Shown piece after piece: positions 30,006 to 39,246 of a stretch of DNA of 64,000 bases. Source of the stretch: Marinilabilia rubra (GTDB lineage Bacteria > Bacteroidota > Bacteroidia > Bacteroidales > Marinilabiliaceae); contig NZ_QEWP01000004.1 in NCBI RefSeq assembly GCF_003121985.1, positions 124,001 to 188,000 of the forward strand, written 5' to 3'. Below the pieces are notes generated by a model. It was not told the origin of the DNA. It worked only from the letters and a program-made list of their open reading frames with translations, and searched no databases. Numbering within the stretch: position 1 is the stretch's first letter; every line of letters starts with the position of its first letter. The position numbers and the translations under genes were made by a program.

Positions 30006-30358
30006 AAGGCCTCCAGATTCATTTGTTCTAGTTCAGTAATCCGTTATTACTTTGAGCTAAAATAATCCAACCAAAATATAATAAAAAGTAAAGCATATTC
30101 CTATATTTTTCAGGAATAATCTTTTGTGCAGTCTGCAGGAACCTCTCCAACGTTCATGAAAACGTCCTGCAGGCGTGAAACAGACTGGCGGACTTAAGAA
30201 AACCATCTTGCAGGGATGAAACACACTCTCCCGATTCCGGGAGGCTTCTTGCACAGAGGAAAGATATTTTCAGTAGAGTAAGAGACTAAGCTGCAGAGGT
30301 ACAGCAAGTATTCCGGTAACAGGATAAGCTATCCGGAGACTCATACCGATAATAAAAA
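30006..30358. other. Gene-free stretch with short imperfect repeats
   Basis: No convincing gene. Two similar 20-base segments, CTGCAGGCGTGAAACAGACT and TTGCAGGGATGAAACACACT, lie about 45 bp apart, framed by TTGTGCA and TGCACA. This may be a decayed hairpin element. The MEDS gene promoter should lie near the left edge. Confidence 0.35.
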
Positions 30359-30393
30359 ACTCGCAAAGCCTATGAATAAAAGGCTTTGCGAGT
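30359..30393 (-). terminator. Strong leftward terminator
   Basis: Perfect 13-base arms ACTCGCAAAGCCT and AGGCTTTGCGAGT (30359-30371, 30381-30393). On the minus strand it is followed by TTTTTTATT. The nearest minus-strand gene to its right is the ornithine carbamoyltransferase, now 1 kb away. The intervening repeats may have been inserted between the gene and its terminator. Confidence 0.75.
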
Positions 30394-30445
30394 CTATAAG
30401 CGATAATTCATGAATAAAACAGGCTAAAAACCCATTAACCTAAAT

Positions 30446-30632
30446 AGCGCGTGTCCATAAAGTCCCATTTACCGCGTTGCGCTTGCCCGAAAATAACTCA
30501 TCCCGAAGGATCTGGACCGCGTCTTTTCGGGCTTCGCAAGCCCCCGAAGAAAAATCGGGACAGGATTTGTAAATGAAACTATCTGAATATGCACTTAAAT
30601 TTTGACACTGTTTGCTTAGTTTAATAGTCCTT
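30446..30632 (-). repeat. 178-bp palindromic repeat family, copy 3 (inverted)
   Basis: Reverse complement of the family. One end reads AGCGCGTGTCCATAAAG, and the inner stem GCCCGAAAA/TTTTCGGGC and the TTCAGATAGTTTCATTTAC segment match copy 2. The other terminus is degenerate, so the right edge is approximate. Non-coding. Confidence 0.7.
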
Positions 30633-30676
30633 TAACTCTTGCAATCAACTCTGATTCTATTGGTTATGATTTACCT

Positions 30677-31375
30677 AGGCTGTAGTTTAAAATGGCGATT
30701 TTATTAAATTCCACCAATGCCTGCCTGGCAGTAAGCAGGGCAGACAGGGGGGCAAATTTAAATAACCCCGGACACACCTGCCAGGGGTGAATATATGGAT
30801 ATGATTAGTTTTTGAATGAGGCCAACATCTCATAACCCACTACAATATCCGGAATAGTTGGCCTCTTATCAGGAACGTACAAGAAACATCGAACACTTAA
30901 AAAGCCCCCTCATACAGAAGAACCACCCTGTCGCTGAAAGCGGCGAATCCGAATAACCCCGGGGCGAAAGTCCCGGGGATTGGATGCCCCCCCCCCTAAG
31001 ATCCCTGATAAGGGGTCAACATCCTCCAGCTCTTTTGCAGGTCGAGCTCTTTGCATCTTGATCCCTGTCAGTTAACTTAATCAATCAGGAAAAAGGTATC
31101 ATCGATCTTAATTCAACTCTCTTCGATCAACCTACGGTATTCATCCAGGAAGCTCTCGCTTTCCGAATTAGTTGGCCCCTTTCAGGGACCCAGTGCCGGG
31201 AGCATGTTTCACCCCGGGACAGTTGCCCCGGGGTTATTTAAGTTCGCCCCCTGCCTCCCGGCAGGCAAGCTTATCAGGGACTTGATGGATTAGCCCTATT
31301 TGTGTCATTCACAAGGCACGTAATTTATAGAAAGAACCTAATTGTTAATATCATCGCAAAACTAAACTACAGCCT
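30677..31375. mobile_element. 697-bp inverted-repeat element with target duplication
   Basis: 13-base perfect terminal inverted repeats AGGCTGTAGTTTA (30677-30689) and complement (31363-31375), 19 of 25 positions equal over a longer span. Flanking direct repeats TTACCT at 30671-30676 and 31376-31381, extendable to 7-8 bp. Internally it is built of further inverted pairs: TTAAATAACCCCGG (30758-30771) with its complement at 31228-31241, GAGGCCAAC/GTTGGCCTC (30818-30865), and GC-rich hairpins. No reading frame of note. It shares its end sequence with the 181-bp MITE at 11508-11688. Confidence 0.7.
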
Positions 31376-31434
31376 TTACCTTAAATTTAATATCTAACAA
31401 TCTATTTTTTAGTTTATTGACCGACACAAAAAAA

Positions 31435-32436
31435 TTAGCTTCCCAGCGTAGCAACCATAACGGCTTTGATGGTGTGCATACGGTTTTCGGCCTGTTCAAA
31501 CACAATTGAAGCTGGTGATTCAAACACATCCTCAGTAACTTCAAGACCGTTAAGACCAAATTTATTAAAGATACCCTCTCCCACTTTGGTTTCACGATTG
31601 TGGAAGGCCGGCAGACAGTGCAAAAATTTGCAGGAAGGGTTACCGGTCTTCTGCATCGTGTGAGCATTAATTTGATAGGGCTTGAGTAAATCGATGCGGT
31701 CTTTCCAAACATCGTCACCTTCACCCATTGATACCCACACATCAGTATAAAGAAAGTCACATCCGGCAACGCCTTCGGCCACGTTATCAGTGATGGTAAT
31801 TTGAGCCCCCGTTTCTTCAGCAATTGCACGACATTGAGCAACCAATTCGGCATCGGGCTGAAGCGAGGAAGGGCCTACAATGCGGACATCCATTCCCATT
31901 TTAGCACCACCTACCAGCAGTGAATTGGCCATGTTGTTGCGGGCATCCCCCAAATATGCAAACGATACCTGGTTGAGCGGCACATTCGAGTGTTCAGTCA
32001 TGGTGAGGAAATCAGCCAATATCTGAGTGGGATGAAACTCATCTGTAAGTCCGTTCCACACAGGAACTCCGGCATATTCGGCAAGCTCCTCCACAATGGA
32101 TTGTCCGAAGCCCCGGTATTCAATACCGTCGTACATACGTCCCAATACCCTGGCAGTATCTTTCATCGACTCTTTGTGCCCTATTTGTGTGCCTGATGGC
32201 CCCAGGTAGGTCACATGTGCCCCTTGATCATGTGCCGCTACTTCGAATGCACACCGTGTGCGGGTCGATGTTTTTTCAAATATCAGGGCAATGTTTTTCC
32301 CTGTGAGCCGCGGCTGTTCGGTACCAGCATACTTGGCAGCTTTAAGCTCACGCGATAAATCGAGCATGAACCCGATTTCTTTTGGAGAAAAGTCCAGTAA
32401 TTTTAAAAATGATCTGTTTTTTAAATTAAAAGCCAT
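31435..32436 (-). CDS. argF: Ornithine carbamoyltransferase
   Basis: A cytoplasmic enzyme that interconverts ornithine plus carbamoyl phosphate and citrulline. The 333 residues have the carbamoyl-phosphate motif STRTR (residues about 56-60), the HPTQ loop ([12 protein letters not shown]), the ornithine-binding SMG loop (DVWVSMGE) and HCLPAF near the C-terminus. The SMG and HCLP motifs separate it from the acetyl/succinylornithine variants of some Bacteroidota. It lies downstream of arcC on the same strand with a 560-bp gap. That pairing and its ArcB/ArgI-like length suggest a catabolic, ATP-yielding role (inference). No arginine deiminase gene is visible. Confidence 0.93.
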   Translation of the reverse strand: MAFNLKNRSFLKLLDFSPKEIGFMLDLSRELKAAKYAGTEQPRLTGKNIALIFEKTSTRTRCAFEVAAHDQGAHVTYLGPSGTQIGHKESMKDTARVLGRMYDGIEYRGFGQSIVEELAEYAGVPVWNGLTDEFHPTQILADFLTMTEHSNVPLNQVSFAYLGDARNNMANSLLVGGAKMGMDVRIVGPSSLQPDAELVAQCRAIAEETGAQITITDNVAEGVAGCDFLYTDVWVSMGEGDDVWKDRIDLLKPYQINAHTMQKTGNPSCKFLHCLPAFHNRETKVGEGIFNKFGLNGLEVTEDVFESPASIVFEQAENRMHTIKAVMVATLGS

Positions 32437-32560
32437 TTTTTACAGATTTATAGGTGTTTAAAAATTTTCTTTAATGAGTATCCGTTCTTATACCCAACTT
32501 GAAAGCAGACCCGCCGAAAAGGACGGCCTTGACCGGTGAGCCAAAAAAACAAGTGAAGAT

Positions 32561-32667
32561 GGCGTTAAAAAATCTTTTCTGTTTGATCCCGAGATTAGTT
32601 TTTGTTGGTTTTTGGGCAACAAAAACCTTACAAAACTTAAATCGGGAGAGTTTAAAAGATTTTAGCC
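32561..32667. repeat. Nested inverted repeat between argF and arcC
   Basis: Concentric arms: GGCGTTAAAAAATCTTTT with AAAAGATTTTAGCC, GATCCCGA with TCGGGA, and GTTTTTGTTG (32598-32607) with CAACAAAAAC (32617-32626). It would form one long hairpin. It occupies the 561-bp gap (32437-32997) and may be another small mobile or REP-like unit. Non-coding. Confidence 0.5.
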
Positions 32668-32788
32668 ATCAAACGCTGTTTTTTTGAGTGAAGCGGTCAC
32701 AGCCTTGAATTATTGCGATTAGCGAAAGCAGTGTCAAGCTTGCTTGAACAATGCTGAGTATAGCAATAATCATGAAATAATTTTTTTG

Positions 32789-32820
32789 ATTACTTTTTTG
32801 TGTCAAGACAAAAAAGTAAT
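32789..32820. repeat. 13-bp perfect hairpin upstream of argF
   Basis: ATTACTTTTTTGT (32789-32801) and ACAAAAAAGTAAT (32808-32820) around a six-base loop, followed by a second small hairpin (GGGGCAAAGCCCC). It could terminate arcC transcription in the minus direction, partly uncoupling argF, or be a repeat element. A 102-codon frame through it is probably spurious. Confidence 0.45.
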
Positions 32821-32997
32821 TGGGGTTTAAGGGGCAAAGCCCCTCTTTATTTTCAATTAGGTAAGTAACCGGATATTCATATTTTCTTTTGATCATATTC
32901 AACAGGATGAAAGCATATTTCTCCCAATTGCTAATCCGCAGATTATAACAAAAACAAAATAGCGGTTCATACATCATTATAATTCAGATGCAAACGC

Positions 32998-33975
32998 TTA
33001 ATCATACTTATGCAAGTCTTTTTCGTCATACTCCATGGTAATTTTGGTACCATACGACTTATCCTCTAATTTTTTAGATTCTGTAATGATACTCTGACGT
33101 CCTCCTTTCTCAATAAAAGACAGGGCCGCTTTAACCTTTGGAGCCATACTGCCCTCGCCAAAAGTTCCTTCTTTCAGGTATTTAAGAGTATCTGAATGAT
33201 TCAAAAACTCCAGTCGTTCCTCGTTTTTTTCACCAAAATTGGCATATACAAAAGGCACATCGGTAAGCACATAAAACTCATCAGCTTTTATTTGTGAAGC
33301 CAATTTAGAAGATGCCAGATCTTTATCAACCACAGCTTCTGAAGGACGAACCAGCCCCTCCTCATCCGTATAAACGGGGATTCCTCCTCCACCCACAGCG
33401 ATGACAATAGTGCCTGCACGGGCATTGCTTTCAACCACTTCACAGTTCATAACAGACTGCGGCTCGGGTGAAGCAACCACCCTACGATAACCATTTTTGC
33501 TCTTTTTGTCTTCTTTAAATATCCAGCCTTTTGCGGCGTTTAGACGGTCAGCTTCTTCTTTCGTCATAACTTTCCCAATTCGCTTGATCGGATTCTGAAA
33601 TGCGGGATCTTCGGGATTCACTTCAGTAAGGGTCATTAATGTCAGTACGTTTCGGTTAAGGTTATGCTTACGCAGAACATTTAGCAGGCATCTTTCAATC
33701 ATGTAACCAATACCTCCCTGACTGTCAGCAACACAAATATCCAGCGGCATTTGCGGAATACCGTATTGTTGTTCTCCGGCATCATTACGGAGTAGAATAT
33801 TACCTACCTGAGGTCCGTTGCCATGAGTAAACACCAAATTGTAGCCTTCCTTTACCAGGAAAATCAGGTTTTCAAGTGTTTCTGTTGTATTGGCTTCTTG
33901 TTCTTCAATAGTGCCCGACTGATTGCTTCTGAGCAATGCGTTACCGCCAAGGGCTATTACAGCTAGTTTACTCAT
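32998..33975 (-). CDS. arcC: Carbamate kinase
   Basis: Converts carbamoyl phosphate plus ADP to ATP, ammonia and bicarbonate, the energy-yielding last step of arginine or citrulline fermentation. The 325 residues are typical. Amino-acid-kinase-family motifs: VIALGGNALL (start), FTHGNGPQVGN, PLDICVADSQGGIGYMI, VAVGGGGIP-like VIAVGGGGIPVY, and VVDKDLASSKLA. Its position upstream of ornithine carbamoyltransferase supports a catabolic pair. The start ATG at 33975 is canonical. The divergent gene on the other side begins 396 bp away. Confidence 0.95.
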   Translation of the reverse strand: MSKLAVIALGGNALLRSNQSGTIEEQEANTTETLENLIFLVKEGYNLVFTHGNGPQVGNILLRNDAGEQQYGIPQMPLDICVADSQGGIGYMIERCLLNVLRKHNLNRNVLTLMTLTEVNPEDPAFQNPIKRIGKVMTKEEADRLNAAKGWIFKEDKKSKNGYRRVVASPEPQSVMNCEVVESNARAGTIVIAVGGGGIPVYTDEEGLVRPSEAVVDKDLASSKLASQIKADEFYVLTDVPFVYANFGEKNEERLEFLNHSDTLKYLKEGTFGEGSMAPKVKAALSFIEKGGRQSIITESKKLEDKSYGTKITMEYDEKDLHKYD

Positions 33976-34371
33976 GTAAGATTTTTTTAGATGAAAGATA
34001 TCAGCATCAGGGTTTAATATTCACCGAATAACATATCGCTGAACACTGATCATTGATTTCTGTTTAATGAACATCGATCACTGACAATGCTATATACGGG
34101 AAAAAAAGCAGAATATCCTATGACTGTTGTCAGCAGCGTCATATGATATTCGCCATAGTCAAAACATTGGTAATTTTGACGAGTAACATCTTTAAAGCGA
34201 TAAGTAATTACCTAATCCGGGAATTTTGTTTTAGTTTTGATATTCACAAAACAGGCCTTCTCCCTTGCCGTCCATAAGTCAAATTACCCTTATCTCAAAG
34301 TCATTTTTTCAAAAATCACCCACATACCGCAACCAATTACTATAAAAGCAATCTTTTAAATCCTGTTTGTT
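33976..34371. other. Divergent intergenic region
   Basis: A 396-bp region between arcC and the lipoprotein gene. It should hold both promoters. It contains an imperfect inverted pair GAATATCCTATGAC/GTCATATGATATTC (about 34112-34155) that could be an operator or a hairpin, and two loosely similar stretches around GAACACTGATCATTGA. No gene is seen. Confidence 0.4.
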
Positions 34372-35070
34372 TTGAAATATCCCACTTACATATTGGCCAT
34401 TTTTGTTGTTTTATTCCTGCTTTGGGGTTGCGAAAGCAAAAAGAAAAAAGGCAGTCCCGAAATCAGCGAAGGCTCCGTAGAGTACACGATTTCTTACACC
34501 CCTGAAATAATGGAAAAATCATTTTCTTTTCTCCTCCCGGAAAAGATGACTTATTATTTCAGAGATGGCAGCGAGCGAATTTCCTTTAAGGGCGAACTGG
34601 GCCTTTATTCGCTTGATTTTATATCCGACCATTCCACCGACAGTAGTAGCACCCTGCTGAAAATCATCAATAAGAAGATGTTTGTACCATCGTCGGAAAG
34701 TAAAAAATTATTCATATTCAGAAGCTTAAAGGAAGGACAGGTTAAGTTTATTAAAGATTCTACCCGCACAATTCTGGGGTATGAATCACACAAAGCCACG
34801 ATACACTTAAACGACAAACAAAAAACAGAAATTGAAGTCTGGTACACACCGGAGATATCCACGCCTACCACCAATAAAAACACACCGTTTAGCGAAGTGC
34901 CGGGTGTCATGCTTGAGTTTTCCATCTATTTCAATGATGTATTATTCAAACTCACTCCCAAGACGGTAGAAAAAACCCAACTTCCCGAATCCCTTTTTGC
35001 CGTTCCTCCGGATTATTCAGCAACTACAATAGAAGAAATTGAACAAACCATTGCCGGGATTCTGCAGTAA
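34372..35070 (+). CDS. Hypothetical lipoprotein
   Basis: A 232-residue protein with a lipoprotein signal (ILAIFVVLFLLWGC; lipidated Cys about residue 20). The start is TTG at 34372. No upstream ATG exists, and the next Met (in EIMEKSF) would remove the signal, so TTG is accepted. The mature part looks beta-rich, with YESHKATIHL and EVWYTPE segments reminiscent of DUF4412/GLPGLI-like periplasmic proteins. That resemblance is weak. It lies 110 bp ahead of ftsK on the same strand. Function unknown. Confidence 0.65.
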   Translation: MKYPTYILAIFVVLFLLWGCESKKKKGSPEISEGSVEYTISYTPEIMEKSFSFLLPEKMTYYFRDGSERISFKGELGLYSLDFISDHSTDSSSTLLKIINKKMFVPSSESKKLFIFRSLKEGQVKFIKDSTRTILGYESHKATIHLNDKQKTEIEVWYTPEISTPTTNKNTPFSEVPGVMLEFSIYFNDVLFKLTPKTVEKTQLPESLFAVPPDYSATTIEEIEQTIAGILQ

Positions 35071-35148
35071 AAGTGCAATTTTAATAGGTTATCCCGTTAT
35101 AATGACAACTTATCTGACATTATAGCTTAAAAGGGCCGTGCAAATTAT

Positions 35149-35156
35149 TATTTTTG
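35149..35156 (+). promoter_or_regulatory. ftsK promoter -7 box
   Basis: TATTTTTG fits TAnnTTTG. The -33 region is poor. It contains the TTG that opens the longest frame, so translation must start downstream at ATG 35181. The predicted leader is about 18 nt. Confidence 0.5.
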
Positions 35157-35180
35157 CATTCGGAAAATCAAATCACAACT

Positions 35181-37697
35181 ATGAGTACCGGTAAAAAGAA
35201 CAAAACAGGCAAAAAAAACCGCAAATCAGGATTGTCAAAATGGGAAACAAACTTTAAAAACTTCAAGTTTCGTTTCATAACCGGCCTGGCGCTGGTGGCA
35301 TTTTCTTTCTATTTGGCGTTGGCTTTTCTGTCTTTTTTCTTCACCGGATTTGCCGACCGCAGTAAATTTGATATTGCTTTTTGGGACTTTATAAAAAGTG
35401 CTGAAATCACTGTTCAGAACTGGACAGGAAAATTCGGAGCCTGGCTTGCTGATACCTTTATTAATGACTGGTTCGGTGTTGCATCAGTGTCTGTTGTTGT
35501 GCTTTTGTTCATGACAGGCATCAAGCTTATTGGTGCAAAAATAATGAAGCTCCGCAAAGCCTTTGTTCATGCTGCCCTTATTACCATTTGGACCTCGGTT
35601 ACCCTGGGTTTTTTCTTTATAGATACCATTAATGATCAATACCTGCTCTTTGGTGGTGCTCATGGCTATTTTCTTAGTAAATGGTTTCAGGCTGCCATTG
35701 GGTGGGCCGGAACATTTATCCTGATTCTTATAACCCTGCTTGCTTATTTTTCGTTTTGCTTCGATTGGTTCATTCCATTAATATCAAAACCTTTCCAAAA
35801 GAAAGAAGCAAAATCAGACCAATCAGAAACGGAGGAAAGCACTGAATCGGAGATAAATGTAAATCACCAAAGCAAAATCAGAGCTGAAGAAGAGCAGTTC
35901 GAAAAAACTCATGCACCGTTGGATGAGGACTTGTCTCTTGACCGCGCAGTAAGTGGTCTGTCAGAAGCTGCTGAGTCAACTGCCACTTCCCACACTCCAG
36001 TCCCGTCACATCCTAAAGAAGAAAAGGAGATTGTTATAAAGGATGATGAGACTCTGGAAATGGATTTTGAGCCGGAGAATACCGACAAATCTCTCGAGCA
36101 CAAAGGAGATGAAGACCTGGAATTGAAGATAGAAAAAGCAGCTACTGAGGAAATATCAGATCACAATGAAGACAGACCCCTCGGCGATTACGATCCCACC
36201 CTGGACCTTTCGTCTTACAAACTGCCTACTTTTGATTTGCTTGAAGAACATGATACAGACTCAGGTCAGGTAGGTGAAGAAGAATTGATATCCAATAAAA
36301 ACAGGATTGTCAAAACCCTGGAGGATTATAAGATACAGATTAAGAGCATTAAGGCTACAGTTGGACCTACTATTACGCTATATGAGATAGTTCCCGCTCC
36401 GGGGGTACGTATTTCCAAGATCAAAAATCTGGAAGACGACATTGCCCTATCTTTGGCAGCATTGGGTATCCGAATCATTGCCCCCATCCCGGGACGTGGC
36501 ACCATTGGTATTGAAGTGCCCAATTCGGAACCGGAGATTGTCTCTATGCGGACAATTATTACATCCAGGAAGTTTCAGAACAGCAAATTTGAACTTCCAA
36601 TTGCTTTTGGAAAGACCATTAGCAACGAAACATACGTGCTTGACCTGGCTAAGGCACCTCACATGCTTGTTGCCGGTGCTACCGGGCAGGGTAAGTCGGT
36701 TGGACTAAATGCGATCATAACATCGCTTCTTTACAAAAAACACCCTTCGCAGCTCAAATTTGTTTTAGTTGACCCCAAAAAGGTCGAGCTCAATATTTAC
36801 AGCAAAATAGAAAAACACTTTCTGGCCAAGTTGCCCGATGAAGAAGAATCGATCATCACCGATGTGCAAAGAGTGGTTAGTACTCTCCACTCATTAACCA
36901 TTGAAATGGATGAACGCTACGATTTGTTGAAAAAGGCGCATGCAAGAAATGTAAAAGAATACAACCATAAGTTTGTTAAACGACAACTAAATCCGGAAAA
37001 GGGGCACCGATTCCTCCCCTATATTGTAGTAATCATTGACGAGTTTGCCGACCTGATTATGACAGCCGGAAAAGACGTGGAAATGCCTATTGCACGTATT
37101 GCGCAGCTGGCGAGAGCCGTAGGGATACACATGATTATTGCGACTCAGCGACCATCTACCAATATCATCACCGGTGTAATTAAGGCCAACTTCCCTACCC
37201 GTGTGGCCTTTAAAGTAGCTTCAATGATTGACAGCCGCACCATCCTCGATTCGCCTGGAGCAAATCAGCTCATCGGCCGGGGTGATATGCTTATCACACA
37301 AGGAAGTGACCTGGTACGTGTTCAGTGTGCCTTTGTTGATACTCCCGAGGTTGAACAAATCAACGATTATATTGGAGCCCAGCAAGGCTATCCTTCAGCA
37401 CTTATTCTGCCTGAATACAATGGTGGTGATGGGGAAACTGCAGAGCCTGGAGAAGTAGATCTTTCCAAGCGTGATCCGATGTTTGAAGAGGCAGCACGTA
37501 TTGTGGTAGCTAATCAGTCGGGGTCTACATCTCTTATTCAGAGGAGATTTTCTATCGGATATAACCGTGCCGGCCGAATCATCGATCAATTAGAAGCTGC
37601 AGGTATTGTGGGGCCATTTGAGGGCAGCAAAGCCAGACAAGTCTTAGTTCCCGACGAATATGAACTTGAGAAAGTGATTGATTCCATTAAAGGATAA
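35181..37697 (+). CDS. ftsK: FtsK/SpoIIIE DNA translocase
   Basis: A septum-located ATP-driven DNA pump that clears chromosome termini and dimers at division. From the ATG at 35181 it has 838 residues. Four membrane segments lie in the first 205 or so residues (for example RFITGLALVAFSFYLALAFL), followed by an acidic, low-complexity linker (about 215-370, rich in E, D, S). The FtsK alpha/beta motor has Walker A GATGQGKSVGLNA and Walker B IVVIIDEFADLIM. The C-terminal gamma winged helix (RRFSIGYNRAGRIIDQLEA) reads KOPS-type sequences. lolA follows 158 bp later. Confidence 0.95.
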   Translation: MSTGKKNKTGKKNRKSGLSKWETNFKNFKFRFITGLALVAFSFYLALAFLSFFFTGFADRSKFDIAFWDFIKSAEITVQNWTGKFGAWLADTFINDWFGVASVSVVVLLFMTGIKLIGAKIMKLRKAFVHAALITIWTSVTLGFFFIDTINDQYLLFGGAHGYFLSKWFQAAIGWAGTFILILITLLAYFSFCFDWFIPLISKPFQKKEAKSDQSETEESTESEINVNHQSKIRAEEEQFEKTHAPLDEDLSLDRAVSGLSEAAESTATSHTPVPSHPKEEKEIVIKDDETLEMDFEPENTDKSLEHKGDEDLELKIEKAATEEISDHNEDRPLGDYDPTLDLSSYKLPTFDLLEEHDTDSGQVGEEELISNKNRIVKTLEDYKIQIKSIKATVGPTITLYEIVPAPGVRISKIKNLEDDIALSLAALGIRIIAPIPGRGTIGIEVPNSEPEIVSMRTIITSRKFQNSKFELPIAFGKTISNETYVLDLAKAPHMLVAGATGQGKSVGLNAIITSLLYKKHPSQLKFVLVDPKKVELNIYSKIEKHFLAKLPDEEESIITDVQRVVSTLHSLTIEMDERYDLLKKAHARNVKEYNHKFVKRQLNPEKGHRFLPYIVVIIDEFADLIMTAGKDVEMPIARIAQLARAVGIHMIIATQRPSTNIITGVIKANFPTRVAFKVASMIDSRTILDSPGANQLIGRGDMLITQGSDLVRVQCAFVDTPEVEQINDYIGAQQGYPSALILPEYNGGDGETAEPGEVDLSKRDPMFEEAARIVVANQSGSTSLIQRRFSIGYNRAGRIIDQLEAAGIVGPFEGSKARQVLVPDEYELEKVIDSIKG

Positions 37698-37855
37698 AAG
37701 AGTAATGGTTTAGATGTGGGAAAAAACCTAATGTTTTTTTGTTTTAATTATGAATGATTTATAGGCATAATCGCCAATAAAATGGAGGTTTCATGCAATG
37801 AAAAAATAATTTTGGAACGGAAATTGATTAAAGAAAAGAAAAAACAAGACTAAAG

Positions 37856-38512
37856 ATGAGAAACATTTTTGCAACCGTTAGTTTGATGATTTTTCTGGCC
37901 GGCAGTACTGTCTTTGCCCAAAGTCCGGAAGTACTGAAAGCCAAAGAAGTCCTGGACAAAGTATCTGAGGTTACTCAATCATACAATTCAATTAAAGCAG
38001 ATTTTACTTTTTCACTGGAAAACACCCAGGCCGATATCACCGATTCGCATGATGGCACCATTTTTATCTCGGGTGATAAATACAAGGCTACAGTGATGAA
38101 CGTTACCAGCTATTTTGATGGAGTAACCCTCTGGACCCACCTCAAGGAAGTGGGTGAAGTTAATATTTCAACACCGGATCCTATGGATGAAACCACTTTG
38201 AGTCCATCCAACATTTTCAACATACATGAAAATGGCTTCCGGTATATTTTTGCCGGAGAGGAAATGCTTAAAGGTAAGAAAGTAAATATCATTGATCTTT
38301 TCCCGGAAGATAGGGACAAGCCCTTCTCACGGATTAAATTGTATGTTAACAAAAGCAACAACCACATTTCTAAAATCATGCAGTTGGGCAAAGATGGAAA
38401 CAACTACATCATCGACATTAAAGAAATGAAAACCAACGTACCGGTGGAGCCATCGATGTTTAAATTTAATGAGGAGGCCCACCCCGATGTCGATGTTATT
38501 GATATGAGGTAA
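37856..38512 (+). CDS. lolA: Outer-membrane lipoprotein carrier protein LolA
   Basis: A periplasmic chaperone that ferries lipoproteins from the LolCDE complex to the outer membrane. It has 218 residues with a clear signal peptide (LMIFLAGSTVFAQ, cleaved near residue 22). The LolA-type half-barrel is visible in IKADFTFSLENTQADITDSH, GTIFISGDKYKATV, WTHLKEVGEVNISTPDP and NIFNIHENGFRYIF. It follows ftsK, a common pairing in Bacteroidota. A strong terminator follows, so the transcript ends here. Confidence 0.92.
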   Translation: MRNIFATVSLMIFLAGSTVFAQSPEVLKAKEVLDKVSEVTQSYNSIKADFTFSLENTQADITDSHDGTIFISGDKYKATVMNVTSYFDGVTLWTHLKEVGEVNISTPDPMDETTLSPSNIFNIHENGFRYIFAGEEMLKGKKVNIIDLFPEDRDKPFSRIKLYVNKSNNHISKIMQLGKDGNNYIIDIKEMKTNVPVEPSMFKFNEEAHPDVDVIDMR

Positions 38513-38563
38513 AAGGTTCAAAAGAATTTTTGATGGTTTAAACAGACATCAAAACGTATTTAA

Positions 38564-38620
38564 AGCCCCGGTTTAATGGATGCAAAAAGCTTTCATCAAT
38601 TAACCGGGGCTCTTTTTTTT
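38564..38620 (+). terminator. Terminator after lolA
   Basis: AGCCCCGGTTTAAT (from 38564) pairs with ATTAACCGGGGCT (ending 38611), followed by eight or more T. Confidence 0.9.
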
Positions 38621-38720
38621 ATCTTGAGAATGAGACTCAGCAGGTATTATTTTGATTTTCTGCCGGACAATTTCCAAAGAATAGATGAGTTTGGATAATT
38701 GCAAAATCTACGTGTTGTCT

Positions 38721-38728
38721 TATTTTTG
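38721..38728 (+). promoter_or_regulatory. Promoter -7 box for the Bfd-like gene
   Basis: TATTTTTG fits TAnnTTTG, with ATTG 19 nt upstream as a -33 candidate. It lies inside the longest open frame (from 38685) and shows that translation starts at ATG 38754. Confidence 0.5.
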
Positions 38729-38753
38729 CAACTTAATAATAACAGTCTGTTTT

Positions 38754-38981
38754 ATGTCTCGAATTATCTGTTTATGCAACCGGGTTGGCGGCAACGACGT
38801 GGAGAAGGTACTTTCCAAACATCCGCAGGCCAGCATTAAGGATGTTATGAATCTTACAGCCGCTTCAACCTCTTGTGGCAGATGCCGCAGCGAACTGGAA
38901 GCCTTTATTGAGGAAATTAAATCAAAGCAACCAGCTACTGCCCCTTCCTCCCAGCTTACCATTCCTTTCGATTTTTCCTGA
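38754..38981 (+). CDS. Bfd-like [2Fe-2S]-binding protein
   Basis: A 75-residue BFD-like domain protein beginning MSRIICLCNRV. Four cysteines in the expected C-x-C ... C-x2-C arrangement (CLC near residue 7, and TSCGRC) bind a [2Fe-2S] cluster. The helix-turn-helix-like HPQASIKDVMNLTAASTSCG is typical. In other bacteria Bfd reduces bacterioferritin to release iron. Related small proteins serve nitrite reductases and other oxidoreductases. No ferritin gene is adjacent. The longer frame from 38685 would begin ahead of the promoter and is rejected. Confidence 0.82.
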   Translation: MSRIICLCNRVGGNDVEKVLSKHPQASIKDVMNLTAASTSCGRCRSELEAFIEEIKSKQPATAPSSQLTIPFDFS

Positions 38982-39246
38982 AGGGACCTCAATATATGCG
39001 CTTTTAACTACTTAACATATTTAAACTAATATATTTCTTATAAAAACACACACTATTCATCTCAGTACGTAAAAACCCGTTATCATTTACTCCTATATAT
39101 ATCCAACAGAAGCTTGTTTATTCAGTTTTTCCATACCCTGATAATATTCCAATTCCTTTTATCAATCTTTCATACATGCCTTTTTACCAGCACCTTTCTT
39201 CGTGCAACTCAAAGGAAGCTATTGACACCATATCGGAACTTTTGTG

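Noticed and set aside
30057-30254. 65-codon minus frame in the gap after the MEDS gene
   Set aside because: No family and it runs through short repeats.
31362-31853. 163-codon minus frame overlapping argF
   Set aside because: Lies in another frame of ornithine carbamoyltransferase and crosses the end of the 697-bp element.
32669-32977. 102-codon minus frame with a hydrophobic stretch and LCPLNPNYFFVLTQKSNQ
   Set aside because: The motif arises from a 13-base perfect hairpin and a GC hairpin, so it is probably repeat DNA, although a small membrane protein cannot be fully excluded.
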